Notes: generated by a model from the sequence alone, not told the origin. Counted from the stretch's first letter, positions 17,101 through 23,043 are shown. The stretch: 23,110 nt of DNA from an uncultured Alistipes sp. (GCA_937899895.1 CALBQR010000064.1:1-23110), one strand, 5' to 3'. Translations and numbers: made by a program.

Positions 17101-17374
17101 CGAATGCGAGCAGGATGCCGTCGGGCTGCTCTTTTTTGATGATCTCCTCAACGAAGTGGGGAGTTACGGGCAGGAAATAGACGCTGTCGGCGATGCCTTC
17201 CGAGGTCTGGATAGTTGCGATGTTGGGATTAATCAGCACGGTCTGGATACCCTCTTCGCGCAGGGCCTTCAATGCTTGTGAGCCTGAATAGTCGAACTCG
17301 CCGGCCTGACCGATTTTGAGTGCGCCTGATCCCAGCACTACAACCTTCTTCTTGGAATTCGTTTGATTTGCCAT
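14144..17374 (-). CDS. carB: Carbamoyl-phosphate synthase large subunit
   Basis: 1076 residues, the normal full length. It makes carbamoyl phosphate from bicarbonate, ammonia (from the CarA glutaminase) and two ATP, for pyrimidine and arginine synthesis. The order is: first ATP-grasp half (~10-400: VVVLGSGALKIGQAGEFDYS, GGLGSG, VIEVNARLSRSSALASKATG), oligomerisation region (~400-550), second ATP-grasp half (~555-930: VVVLGSGAYRIGSSVEFDWC, ISEHIEFAGVHSGDATLVFP, VIECNLRASRSFPFVSKV), and a C-terminal MGS-type allosteric domain (from ~945: SSGDAKSKVDL, ATKGTQRFLEEHGI). Wording such as SVGGQIPNNLA and the oligomerisation region recall eukaryotic CPS1/CAD more than E. coli CarB (from memory). carA is not adjacent. 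The gene is preceded by a ~100-base leader with a uORF and hairpins and followed by a terminator. Confidence 0.98.
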   Translation of the reverse strand: MANQTNSKKKVVVLGSGALKIGQAGEFDYSGSQALKALREEGIQTVLINPNIATIQTSEGIADSVYFLPVTPHFVEEIIKKEQPDGILLAFGGQTALNCGTELHQKGILQKYGVDVLGTSVEAIMATEDRDLFVKKLDEIDVKTPISQAVESMEDAIAAARKIGFPIMVRSAYALGGLGSGICRNEEEFVTLCESSFAYSKQILVEESLKGWKEIEFEVIRDRNDHCFTVASMENFDPLGIHTGESIVVAPTCSLDEGELKMLQELSVKIIRHIGIVGECNVQYAFNSDTDDYRVIEVNARLSRSSALASKATGYPLAFVAAKLALGYTLDQIGEMGTTNSAYKAPELDYLICKIPRWDLTKFAGVSRQIGSSMKSVGEIMSIGKSFEEIIQKGLRMIGQGMHGFVGNENQHFDDLDKELSNPTDLRVFAIAEALKQGYTIERLFELTKISPWFLEKLKNIYDYSVVLSGYNSIEELPAEVLWESKRLGFSDFQIARFVGKCRENMHKQALAVRALRKKNNVLPTVKRINTVASEHPELTNYLYMTYDGKDHDIPFFKNEKSVVVLGSGAYRIGSSVEFDWCSVNAIQTARKLGYKSIMVNYNPETVSTDYDMCDRLYFDELSFERVMDVMDLETPRGVIVSVGGQIPNNLAMKLYHQDIPVLGTSPLSIDRAENRHKFSSMLDQLGIDQPAWKELSDMKDIYEFVDKVGYPVLVRPSYVLSGAAMNVCYNQEQLERFLAAAAEVSKEYPVVVSQFLQNAKEIEFDAVAKDGEVVEYAISEHIEFAGVHSGDATLVFPPQKIYFETARRIKKISRKIAKELNISGPFNIQYLAKNNDVKVIECNLRASRSFPFVSKVLKRNFIETATRIMLDAPYSKPDTNVFDIDWIGVKSSQFSFARLHNADPVLSVDMSSTGEVGCLGDDFNEALLTAMISVGYAIPEKNIMVSSGDAKSKVDLLDPCKVLQKHGYNIFATKGTQRFLEEHGIEATVVDWPDEGENGLNVMDMISNHGFDLIVNIPKNHTHRELTNGYKIRRAAIDHNIPLITNARLASAFIEACCELKEGNIQIKSWQEYKM

Positions 17375-17416
17375 TTGTGTATATTTATTTTGTAATTATT
17401 ATATCACCATAAATCC

Positions 17417-17443
17417 CACCGTAAAGCAGTGGTCTTTACGGTG
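17417..17443 (-). promoter_or_regulatory. Perfect 10-bp hairpin or palindromic operator in the carB leader
   Basis: On the minus strand CACCGTAAAG and CTTTACGGTG pair perfectly around a 7-base loop, 42 bases before the carB ATG. No U-run follows, so this is not a standard terminator. It could be a regulatory RNA hairpin or a protein-binding palindrome. Confidence 0.65.
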
Positions 17444-17470
17444 TTAGCGATTGCCGAACGGTGTCGGCAT
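17444..17470 (-). CDS. Possible 8-residue leader peptide (uORF) ahead of carB
   Basis: On the minus strand an ATG at 17470 opens a frame encoding MPTPFGNR and stopping at TAA (17446-17444). The stop is directly adjacent to the 10-bp hairpin, and the last sense codon is an Arg codon (CGC). The ATG is about seven bases from the expected transcript start. Such a short frame can arise by chance; I report it because of its position. Confidence 0.3.
   Translation of the reverse strand: MPTPFGNR
17452..17469 (-). promoter_or_regulatory. Small upstream hairpin in the carB leader
   Basis: On the minus strand TGCCGA pairs with TCGGCA around the loop CACCGT. The loop sequence repeats the first six bases of the downstream hairpin, so it could compete for that hairpin's right arm. 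Confidence 0.45.
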
Positions 17471-17483
17471 ACTATCATTCGTA

Positions 17484-17491
17484 CAAAGATA
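17484..17491 (-). promoter_or_regulatory. Candidate -7 promoter element for carB
   Basis: On the minus strand this reads TATCTTTG, an exact TAnnTTTG match. It would place the transcript start near 17477 and give a leader of about 100 bases. Confidence 0.65.
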
Positions 17492-17536
17492 CAATTTTTT
17501 CTTTCTTTTTATCAGTTTCAACTCGCCTTTTTTCGC

Positions 17537-17573
17537 AAAAAAATAGCCGCTACTCATTATGAGTAAAGCGGCT
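17537..17573 (-). terminator. Terminator overlapping the 3' end of the upstream coding sequence
   Basis: Minus-strand AGCCGCT (17573-17567) pairs with AGCGGCT (17551-17545), and ACTCAT with ATGAGT inside, with a 2-base bulge. Seven T follow (17543-17537). The 5' arm contains the last codons and the inner part contains the TAA stop of the gene ending at 17557. Confidence 0.85.
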
Positions 17574-18129
17574 GATCATTCATATTGACTTTCTCGAAGC
17601 GATAACCCAATCGTCGCAGCTCCAACGCTGCCCCGATTCGGAATAACACCTTGGCCGTTCGAGCGAAAATGTAAAAGGCTTTGGTACTTTGCCCCTCGAC
17701 CTGTTCGCGGCGAATGAGCGTCATCGCCATATGGGCGCAACTTCGCATCATATCTTCGATTTTGACGGCCTCCTCCGAGTCGAGCTGTAAGCCCAAGATG
17801 TTCTGCACGATGTGCTCGTCCATATCGTCAAAGCCACGCTCGCCGTGCAGAGCCTCGTAATCCTCGGTCGCGTACTGCTCCCAATCCTCGTCCCAACGGT
17901 GCGCAACGGCCATACCCACGTAGCCTGCCCACGCAATTGCGGCAGCGGGGAAGGTGTTGATCTGGCTCACCGAGTCGGCCATATAGTGCGAGGCGTAGTC
18001 GCTCCAACGCTCGTCGATGTCGTCAGAGGCGAGCAACGTGCCCTCCAACATACCGTGCGAAGTGCAGAGTTTGAGCAGTTCGACCTGCAAATGCTCCTCG
18101 TATTCGTTATAGTATTGTGATTGTTCCAT
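17557..18129 (-). CDS. Conserved-looking helical protein of unknown function
   Basis: 190 residues, which I do not recognise. There is no signal peptide or membrane segment apart from a mildly hydrophobic helix (FPAAAIAWAGYVGMAVAHRW). The sequence is predicted mostly helical, acidic in the first half (YNEYEEHLQVELLKLCTSHG, SDDIDERWSDY, WDEDWEQYATEDYEALH) and basic at the end (ALELRRLGYRFEKV). Trp and Cys/His residues are scattered without a metal-binding pattern. It is a single-gene transcript with its own -7 element at 18150-18157 and a terminator that overlaps its stop. It is probably cytosolic; function unknown. Confidence 0.75.
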   Translation of the reverse strand: MEQSQYYNEYEEHLQVELLKLCTSHGMLEGTLLASDDIDERWSDYASHYMADSVSQINTFPAAAIAWAGYVGMAVAHRWDEDWEQYATEDYEALHGERGFDDMDEHIVQNILGLQLDSEEAVKIEDMMRSCAHMAMTLIRREQVEGQSTKAFYIFARTAKVLFRIGAALELRRLGYRFEKVNMNDQPLYS

Positions 18130-18149
18130 TGCTCTTTGTTTTCGGGGTG

Positions 18150-18157
18150 CAAAGGTA
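18150..18157 (-). promoter_or_regulatory. Candidate -7 promoter element for the 190-residue gene
   Basis: On the minus strand TACCTTTG, an exact TAnnTTTG match preceded by TTTTCGT. The start codon at 18129 follows after about 20 bases, implying a very short leader. Confidence 0.65.
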
Positions 18158-18165
18158 ACGAAAAG
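18150..18165. repeat. 16-bp direct repeat, copy 1 (downstream side of the Mrr-like gene)
   Basis: CAAAGGTAACGAAAAG is identical to 19944-19959. The flanking bases differ on both sides, so the identity is exactly 16 bp. The segment contains a -7 promoter element reading leftwards. Confidence 0.85.
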
Positions 18166-18197
18166 GAGAGCAAATTATTCTTTTTTGTTCAATTTTT

Positions 18198-19907
18198 TTA
18201 ATTATTGGCTAATCTTTTTGCTTCTGCGATGTCAATTCGTGCACGTTTGCCGTGTTTCTCTAACAAGTATAGCAAATGCCCACCATTAAGTAGGGTTATA
18301 GGTTTGCCCTTGGCAAAATTATAAGAGTCTGAACCATAGTCAGAAGTAGTGATAAGGATTCCCTTATTCGCACCTTCGTTAATGATTGTGCCATATAAAT
18401 CTCGAACAGCTGATACTCCGACGGTATTTGTGTATCTTTTTGCTTGGATTATGATTTTGCCTCCTCGAATTGGATCTGGATCAAATGCAATAGCATCTAC
18501 TCCTCCGTCGCGACTTGATTGCGTAACTTTAACTTCACCACCATTTTGCGCAAATTCTTGTTCAAATAATTCTCGTACTAATTGTTCAAAATCATTCCAA
18601 TCAAGCGATGCGAGATTTGTTCCTTCGTTAATGTTACTTTGTTTACTTTCTATAAAACGTTTATCGTTTTTATCAAAAGTAATGATTGGAGTAATAGGTG
18701 AAATGTCAATTAGCTTTGCAGCAGAAACACCTTTGAGAGATTTGAAGCATTGTTTTGGATCTATATTTTTAATATCAATTATCTCGAACTTGGTGCGATC
18801 AACTGAAATTGAAAGGACACAAGTTCGTTCAGTTTGCCCTGTTGCGCTATTGATAGCTGTAACAAAGCCATTGAAAACTATGTTGTTTATTTGTTTAAGT
18901 TCTGCTACTTGATATATTTCGTGGATTGAACGTAAACAAATTGAATACAACGCTTTTTCGTATGTTTTGGCAATGAAACTTTCGGTGTAATATTTTGCAG
19001 TTATTTCATTTGTGGTTGCCACGTACTTATACTCTTTTACTGATAAAAAGTTATCTTTACTTGGCAATTCGTAGTCAATAAATAGGGTGTTGTTTTCGCT
19101 TGCAACTTCCACTTGTTTGCTGAAAAGATTTCCGTAGTCTGATTGTAATAAAATATCTTTAGCGTAATCCGTAATGTCAATAGAACCCGTTGCAGACAGG
19201 CTACTGCGAATTTCACGAGGTTCAATGATAGAATTCCACTTATTCTCTGTTTCGCGTAATTTGATATTGTTTAGGTAACAATATAGAATATTTTTTACCT
19301 TATCGTGGCACACCTCAGTTGATGTGCCTTTTATATTTTTGTCTGTACCTTCTTGTGGAAAGATTATTTTGCAAGTAGAATAGTATTCGGACGAGTGATT
19401 AGCGAAATATAAATAAACGAGTTCATTTTTTGTTTCACTAATAATGGTAAGTCGTGTATTATTAGGTAATTCTAATGATAGTTGGAATAACTTACTCAAT
19501 GCAGAATCACAAGGGATAAATACTTCAAAATGATAGTTTGTGTATTCTACTTTATATGAGGGTGCGTGTATAAAAAACTCATTAGCAGTATATGGTTCAG
19601 CAATTAATTTTACACCAAATTTATCGCATATGGCGGTGATATCATTCTTGTGATTTGTGGCAGTTTGATTTAATTCTTCGATTTTCTCTTCTACGGGGCT
19701 TTTTTGAGGTGTATATGGCATATCATCAACGCTACTATAAGATGATTTTTTAGCGATATCCTCATTGTGCCTATCGTGGACACTTTTTACCCAATCAGGC
19801 TTATTCTCGTTGTCGATTTGTTTATCTGTTTCTGAATTTGATAAAAGCCAAGAGTACAATACACTTATTATAATCCCTACTATAAGTATTGTTGTTCCTA
19901 AGTCCAT
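18198..19907 (-). CDS. Membrane-anchored Mrr-type restriction endonuclease
   Basis: 569 residues from the ATG at 19907; the open frame runs up to 19976, but that would start upstream of the promoter element at 19944-19951. Residues ~5-23 (TTILIVGIIISVLYSWLLS) form one N-terminal membrane helix. A charged, probably disordered linker follows to ~90, then ~330 residues that match no domain I know. The C-terminal ~135 residues are an Mrr_cat nuclease: WNDFEQLVRELF (Glu441), DGGVDAIAFDP with Asp471, IIIQAKRY with Gln488 and Lys490 (D...QxK), and VGVSAVRDLYG, GILITTSDYG. Mrr-type enzymes cut foreign or modified DNA. There is no methylase or partner gene nearby, so it would act alone as a type IV-like or anti-element nuclease (inference). 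The DNA is clearly AT-rich (about one-third G+C in lines I counted, against over half in carB), a sign of horizontal acquisition. Confidence 0.88.
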   Translation of the reverse strand: MDLGTTILIVGIIISVLYSWLLSNSETDKQIDNENKPDWVKSVHDRHNEDIAKKSSYSSVDDMPYTPQKSPVEEKIEELNQTATNHKNDITAICDKFGVKLIAEPYTANEFFIHAPSYKVEYTNYHFEVFIPCDSALSKLFQLSLELPNNTRLTIISETKNELVYLYFANHSSEYYSTCKIIFPQEGTDKNIKGTSTEVCHDKVKNILYCYLNNIKLRETENKWNSIIEPREIRSSLSATGSIDITDYAKDILLQSDYGNLFSKQVEVASENNTLFIDYELPSKDNFLSVKEYKYVATTNEITAKYYTESFIAKTYEKALYSICLRSIHEIYQVAELKQINNIVFNGFVTAINSATGQTERTCVLSISVDRTKFEIIDIKNIDPKQCFKSLKGVSAAKLIDISPITPIITFDKNDKRFIESKQSNINEGTNLASLDWNDFEQLVRELFEQEFAQNGGEVKVTQSSRDGGVDAIAFDPDPIRGGKIIIQAKRYTNTVGVSAVRDLYGTIINEGANKGILITTSDYGSDSYNFAKGKPITLLNGGHLLYLLEKHGKRARIDIAEAKRLANN

Positions 19908-19943
19908 ATTTGAAAATAATTTGATGTTAGTTTGAGTAATATA

Positions 19944-19951
19944 CAAAGGTA
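19944..19951 (-). promoter_or_regulatory. Candidate -7 promoter element for the Mrr-like gene
   Basis: On the minus strand TACCTTTG with the same TTTTCGT in front as at 18150. The expected leader is about 30 bases. Its position below 19976 is the main argument for the ATG at 19907. Confidence 0.65.
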
Positions 19952-19959
19952 ACGAAAAG
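19944..19959. repeat. 16-bp direct repeat, copy 2 (upstream side of the Mrr-like gene)
   Basis: Identical to 18150-18165, 1,794 bases away in the same orientation. The AT-rich Mrr segment lies exactly between the copies. The last base of this repeat runs into the ABC-transporter terminator hairpin. Confidence 0.85.
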
Positions 19960-19984
19960 TGCGCGAATTTCGACACTCGCGCAC
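19955..19984 (-). terminator. Terminator of the ABC exporter gene
   Basis: GTGCGCGA and TCGCGCAC (19977-19984 with 19959-19966) pair perfectly over 8 bp around a 10-base loop and are followed on the minus strand by four T, 27 bases after the stop at 20012. Its T-run is also the upstream part of the next promoter. Confidence 0.75.
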
Positions 19985-20011
19985 CTCGTTTTATCGAAAA
20001 TTTGAGAATTT

Positions 20012-21826
20012 TTAGTCGAACATCACTCCGTCGCCGTCAGCATCGAGCGTCTGTGCCAGCTTGTCGATATTCAGACTGCGTGCCGACGCATCGACAATAT
20101 CCTTATAGACACCTCCCTCGCGGTACAATGCATCGGGATTGCCCGACTGCTCGACACGTCCCTCCTTCATTGCGTAAATCACATCACTATCAATGATTTG
20201 CGAGATGCTGTGCGAGATGATGATCACCGTGCGGTCGCGCTTGATGGCGTCGATACTTGCCTTGATCTGCTCGGTAGCGATGGCGTCGAGCGAGGCGGTC
20301 GGCTCGTCGAGGAAGATGATCGGCGGATTCTTCAAGAACATACGCGCGATGGCGATACGTTGTTGCTGACCGCCTGAAAGCAGCTGTGCCTTTGAGTCGA
20401 AACCGTTGGGTAGCTTCATTATCTGGTCGTAGATGTAGGCCTTACGAGCCGCATCCTCGACCTGCTCTCGTGTAGCGTTGGGGCGACCGTAGCGGATATT
20501 CTCCTCGATCGAGCCGTCGAAGATGTGGTTCTTTTGTAGCACCATACCGATATTATCGCGCAGGAAATTGGTGTCATACTCGCGCAGATCGACTCCGTCT
20601 AATTTGATCGAGCCGCAGTCGGGCGAGTAGAACTTCACCAGCAGATTGAGCACGGTCGATTTGCCTGCACCCGACAGACCTACCAACGCAGTGATCTTGC
20701 CACTCTCAATGCGCATATCGATATCGTGCAACGCCTTTGTGCCATTGGGGTAGGTAAAATCGACTCCCGACAGCTCGAAATTACCCTCGACACGTTCGGG
20801 CCGGTATGTTCCCGTCGGCTCGCGCTCCTCGTCAGCCTCCAAGATATCGAAGAAGCCCTCGGCGTAGATCAGGGCATCGGTCATCTGGTCGAAGATACGT
20901 TGCAGTTGGGTGATGGGGGCGGTTACATTCGAGAACAACATAACGTGATACATAATCTTACCGATGGTCATTCCGGGGTAGTCGATCATCACCAAGTAGG
21001 CTGTAAGGATGATGATGAGTACCGTACCCACCTGACGCACAAAGCTTTTCATTCCGTCGAAGTAGAACGAAGTCTTGCGAACGAGCATCTGGTTGTCGGT
21101 AAATTCGGTTTGCAGTTGCCACTGCTTGTCGCTCTCGATCTGCTCGCGGTTGAACGATTTGATGACGTTGATACTCTCGATGATGTTCATCACGCCGTGG
21201 CTCTTTTGTTCGCGATAGGTGCGCATATTTCGTCGCCAGCCTTTCAGTCGGCGAGCCTGACGAATGGTGATAAGGATGTAGATCGGAACGATAAATAGAG
21301 CTGTCAAACCGACATAGAGGTTGGCCGCAAACATCAGTATCAGAGCCAGCACCGCGCTCATAAAGAGCGGCAGAAGGTCGATAAAGAAGTTCTGTACGGT
21401 CGAAGATAGGCTACTAACGCCTTGATCGATACGTGTTTGGAGTTTGCCCGTCTCGTTGTTCGAGCGCGAGAAGAACGCCATACGATAGCGCAACATCTGG
21501 TCGATGACCGCCTGCGAGAGGTCTTTCGAGACGTTGATGCGCATCTTTTCGCCGAAGAAATGTTGCGCATAGGTGATCAACGCCGAGAGAATCTCCTTGC
21601 CGAGTAGCACGATAGAGATGATGGTGAGGATCCTTGCGGCGGTGCTCCAAACCATTGAGTCGGTGGTGATTAGCTCATTGATTGCATCCACCGTGCGATC
21701 CAAAACGACGGCATTGATCTGTGCGATGAACGATCCGATAAGGGTCAATATAAGTGTCAGTACGACCAGCCAGCGATAGGGACGAACGTATGGCGCAATC
21801 TTGCGAAAAAGTGTTATGAGATTCAT
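20012..21826 (-). CDS. ABC exporter, fused membrane and ATPase domains (MsbA-like)
   Basis: 604 residues, a half-transporter that should work as a homodimer or heterodimer in the inner membrane. Residues ~15-325 form six membrane helices with coupling regions (FSRSNNETGKLQTRIDQGV, VIKSFNREQIESDKQ). The ATPase domain spans ~348-585: Walker A GLSGAGKST (383-391), Q-loop Gln431, signature LSGGQ (483-487), Walker B IIFLDE (503-508) and switch His539. The segment before the signature (NGFDSKAQ) is shorter than the usual 'GERG' form. The extreme C-terminus DADGDGVMFD is unusually acidic. Lipids or small hydrophobic compounds are the likely cargo by family. It has its own promoter and terminator. 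Confidence 0.94.
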   Translation of the reverse strand: MNLITLFRKIAPYVRPYRWLVVLTLILTLIGSFIAQINAVVLDRTVDAINELITTDSMVWSTAARILTIISIVLLGKEILSALITYAQHFFGEKMRINVSKDLSQAVIDQMLRYRMAFFSRSNNETGKLQTRIDQGVSSLSSTVQNFFIDLLPLFMSAVLALILMFAANLYVGLTALFIVPIYILITIRQARRLKGWRRNMRTYREQKSHGVMNIIESINVIKSFNREQIESDKQWQLQTEFTDNQMLVRKTSFYFDGMKSFVRQVGTVLIIILTAYLVMIDYPGMTIGKIMYHVMLFSNVTAPITQLQRIFDQMTDALIYAEGFFDILEADEEREPTGTYRPERVEGNFELSGVDFTYPNGTKALHDIDMRIESGKITALVGLSGAGKSTVLNLLVKFYSPDCGSIKLDGVDLREYDTNFLRDNIGMVLQKNHIFDGSIEENIRYGRPNATREQVEDAARKAYIYDQIMKLPNGFDSKAQLLSGGQQQRIAIARMFLKNPPIIFLDEPTASLDAIATEQIKASIDAIKRDRTVIIISHSISQIIDSDVIYAMKEGRVEQSGNPDALYREGGVYKDIVDASARSLNIDKLAQTLDADGDGVMFD

Positions 21827-21871
21827 CGAGTTTGGGTTTTGTAATTGTTTTCAGGCGGTGGCCTGCGAAGA

Positions 21872-21879
21872 CAAAGGTA
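21872..21879 (-). promoter_or_regulatory. Candidate -7 promoter element for the ABC exporter
   Basis: On the minus strand TACCTTTG, preceded by TTTTTCGC, nearly the same as the elements at 18150 and 19944. The ATG at 21826 follows after a leader of roughly 40 bases. Confidence 0.65.
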
Positions 21880-21969
21880 GCGAAAAAAACGATCTGTCGA
21901 GCCGTTCGCTCTATATTTTTAGAGTTGAGAGCCGCTTTTTTTATTGCGTTGTGGAGGTCGCAATTCTGA

Positions 21970-21987
21970 TAATTTTGCTTAAATTTG
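21970..21987 (+). promoter_or_regulatory. Tandem -7 promoter elements for the gene at 22044
   Basis: TAATTTTG (21970-21977) and TAAATTTG (21980-21987) both match TAnnTTTG. A TTG at 21949-21951 lies 18 bases before the first, a suitable -33 spacing. The region is divergent from the ABC exporter promoter. Confidence 0.6.
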
Positions 21988-22043
21988 CAGATAGTGCGCT
22001 CCGATTGTTATGCGCGTAAATGAAATACATAAATACGAGGATT

Positions 22044-22973
22044 ATGAAACGAACACTTCTCACACTAATCTGTTTGGCTTTTTCGCTTGTCGGTGTAGCC
22101 TTTGATGCTGTTGCCGGCGATGTCGTTTATGGCAAAAATGCGAAACTTAAAAAGGATAGGCTTCCGGTGCCCTTCTTTGTCGATAAACCAGCTGCAACGC
22201 AGGGTGGCCGCGACTTTATGTTGAGAGCCGATACGACCACATTTTGGGACCTTGAAGATGTTATTGTTGAGGCGGTTACGGCGGGCAATGTCCCCAGCCA
22301 GCTACGCTCTTTCCGCAAGATTGTATTCACTACGCCCGTTGTCGATTCGGTCGAGATTCTGCATAAAAAACATAAGGTCGAGATGTGGGTACTGCCCGAC
22401 TATGTGGCAATCGGTACGGATGACGATTTCGTACGTATGCCGATGGGCCCGCTTGCGGCGCAACGCATTGCAGATGCTCTGGACTGCACCCTGCCCACGC
22501 CGTTCTTGGTCGATCGCATCGCCGAGGTGTCGGAGGGACACGTCGATATTTTCCCCTTCCGCCCGCGTGGCAGCCGCAATTGTCAGCCGATTGTCTTTCA
22601 AGATAGCGACAATGCGATCAAAGCTCTCTTTAAGGCTCACGGCTATCACTTTGGACAGTTTATTTCGGGCTTGAAGAAGGATATCGTACTGACTTACAAG
22701 ATTATGACGCTGACCGAATACGAGCGCAACGTAGCGATTTATGGCTGGCATCACCCTGACGGTCGCGCTCAACAGCCGCTATTTGTTCGCCACGGAAACT
22801 TCTATGTCGATTACAGCCACGGCGTACGCCTTATATATAATAAGGTACGGATTGACGGTGTAGAGTACAATATTCGTGAGATTTTGCAATCGCCCGAACT
22901 CTATCGACTATTGAGCGATGAGCCGATGCACCTCACCCAAGCCACCTATGCCGGCAAACCGAAGTGGGACTAA
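22044..22973 (+). CDS. Secreted protein of unknown function with YGWH and DYSHG motifs
   Basis: I prefer the ATG at 22044 (309 residues) because a clean signal peptide begins there (MKRTLLTLICLAFSLVGVAF); the ATG at 22020 adds eight residues (MKYINTRI). The mature protein has a run of conserved-looking stretches: LPDYVAIGTDDDFVRMPMGP, AAQRIADALDCTLPTPFLVD, GLKKDIVLTYKI, VAIYGWHHPDGRAQQPLFVR, FYVDYSHGVRLIYNKV. I recall this pattern from widespread but uncharacterised secreted proteins and know no domain name for it. The His and Asp residues in YGWHHPDG and DYSHG could be catalytic or metal-binding (inference). It is a single-gene transcript, divergent from the ABC exporter and ending at a two-way terminator. 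Confidence 0.82.
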   Translation: MKRTLLTLICLAFSLVGVAFDAVAGDVVYGKNAKLKKDRLPVPFFVDKPAATQGGRDFMLRADTTTFWDLEDVIVEAVTAGNVPSQLRSFRKIVFTTPVVDSVEILHKKHKVEMWVLPDYVAIGTDDDFVRMPMGPLAAQRIADALDCTLPTPFLVDRIAEVSEGHVDIFPFRPRGSRNCQPIVFQDSDNAIKALFKAHGYHFGQFISGLKKDIVLTYKIMTLTEYERNVAIYGWHHPDGRAQQPLFVRHGNFYVDYSHGVRLIYNKVRIDGVEYNIREILQSPELYRLLSDEPMHLTQATYAGKPKWD

Positions 22974-23005
22974 CCGACTCGAATAGAGTTTGAAAAACCA
23001 CAACG

Positions 23006-23036
23006 AAAAAGGGGGAAGATCATTTGATCTTCCCCT
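23006..23036. terminator. Bidirectional terminator between the gene at 22973 and tRNA-Arg
   Basis: GGGGAAGATC and GATCTTCCCC pair perfectly (23012-23021 with 23026-23035) around ATTT. On the minus strand five T follow (23010-23006), ending the tRNA transcript. On the plus strand the tail is CTCTTCTT, weaker. Confidence 0.88.
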
Positions 23037-23043
23037 CTTCTTG

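Noticed and set aside
16139..17281. A 380-codon plus-strand frame, and a similar 333-codon one at 14672-15673
   Set aside because: Both are antisense to carB, whose conserved motifs run through the whole region.
18150..19959. Insertion sequence or integrase-borne element
   Set aside because: No transposase, recombinase or terminal inverted repeats are present; only the direct repeat and the composition difference support mobility.
19908..19976. N-terminal extension of the Mrr-like protein by 23 codons
   Set aside because: It would begin upstream of the promoter element at 19944-19951 and inside the ABC terminator, and the membrane helix starts at the downstream ATG.
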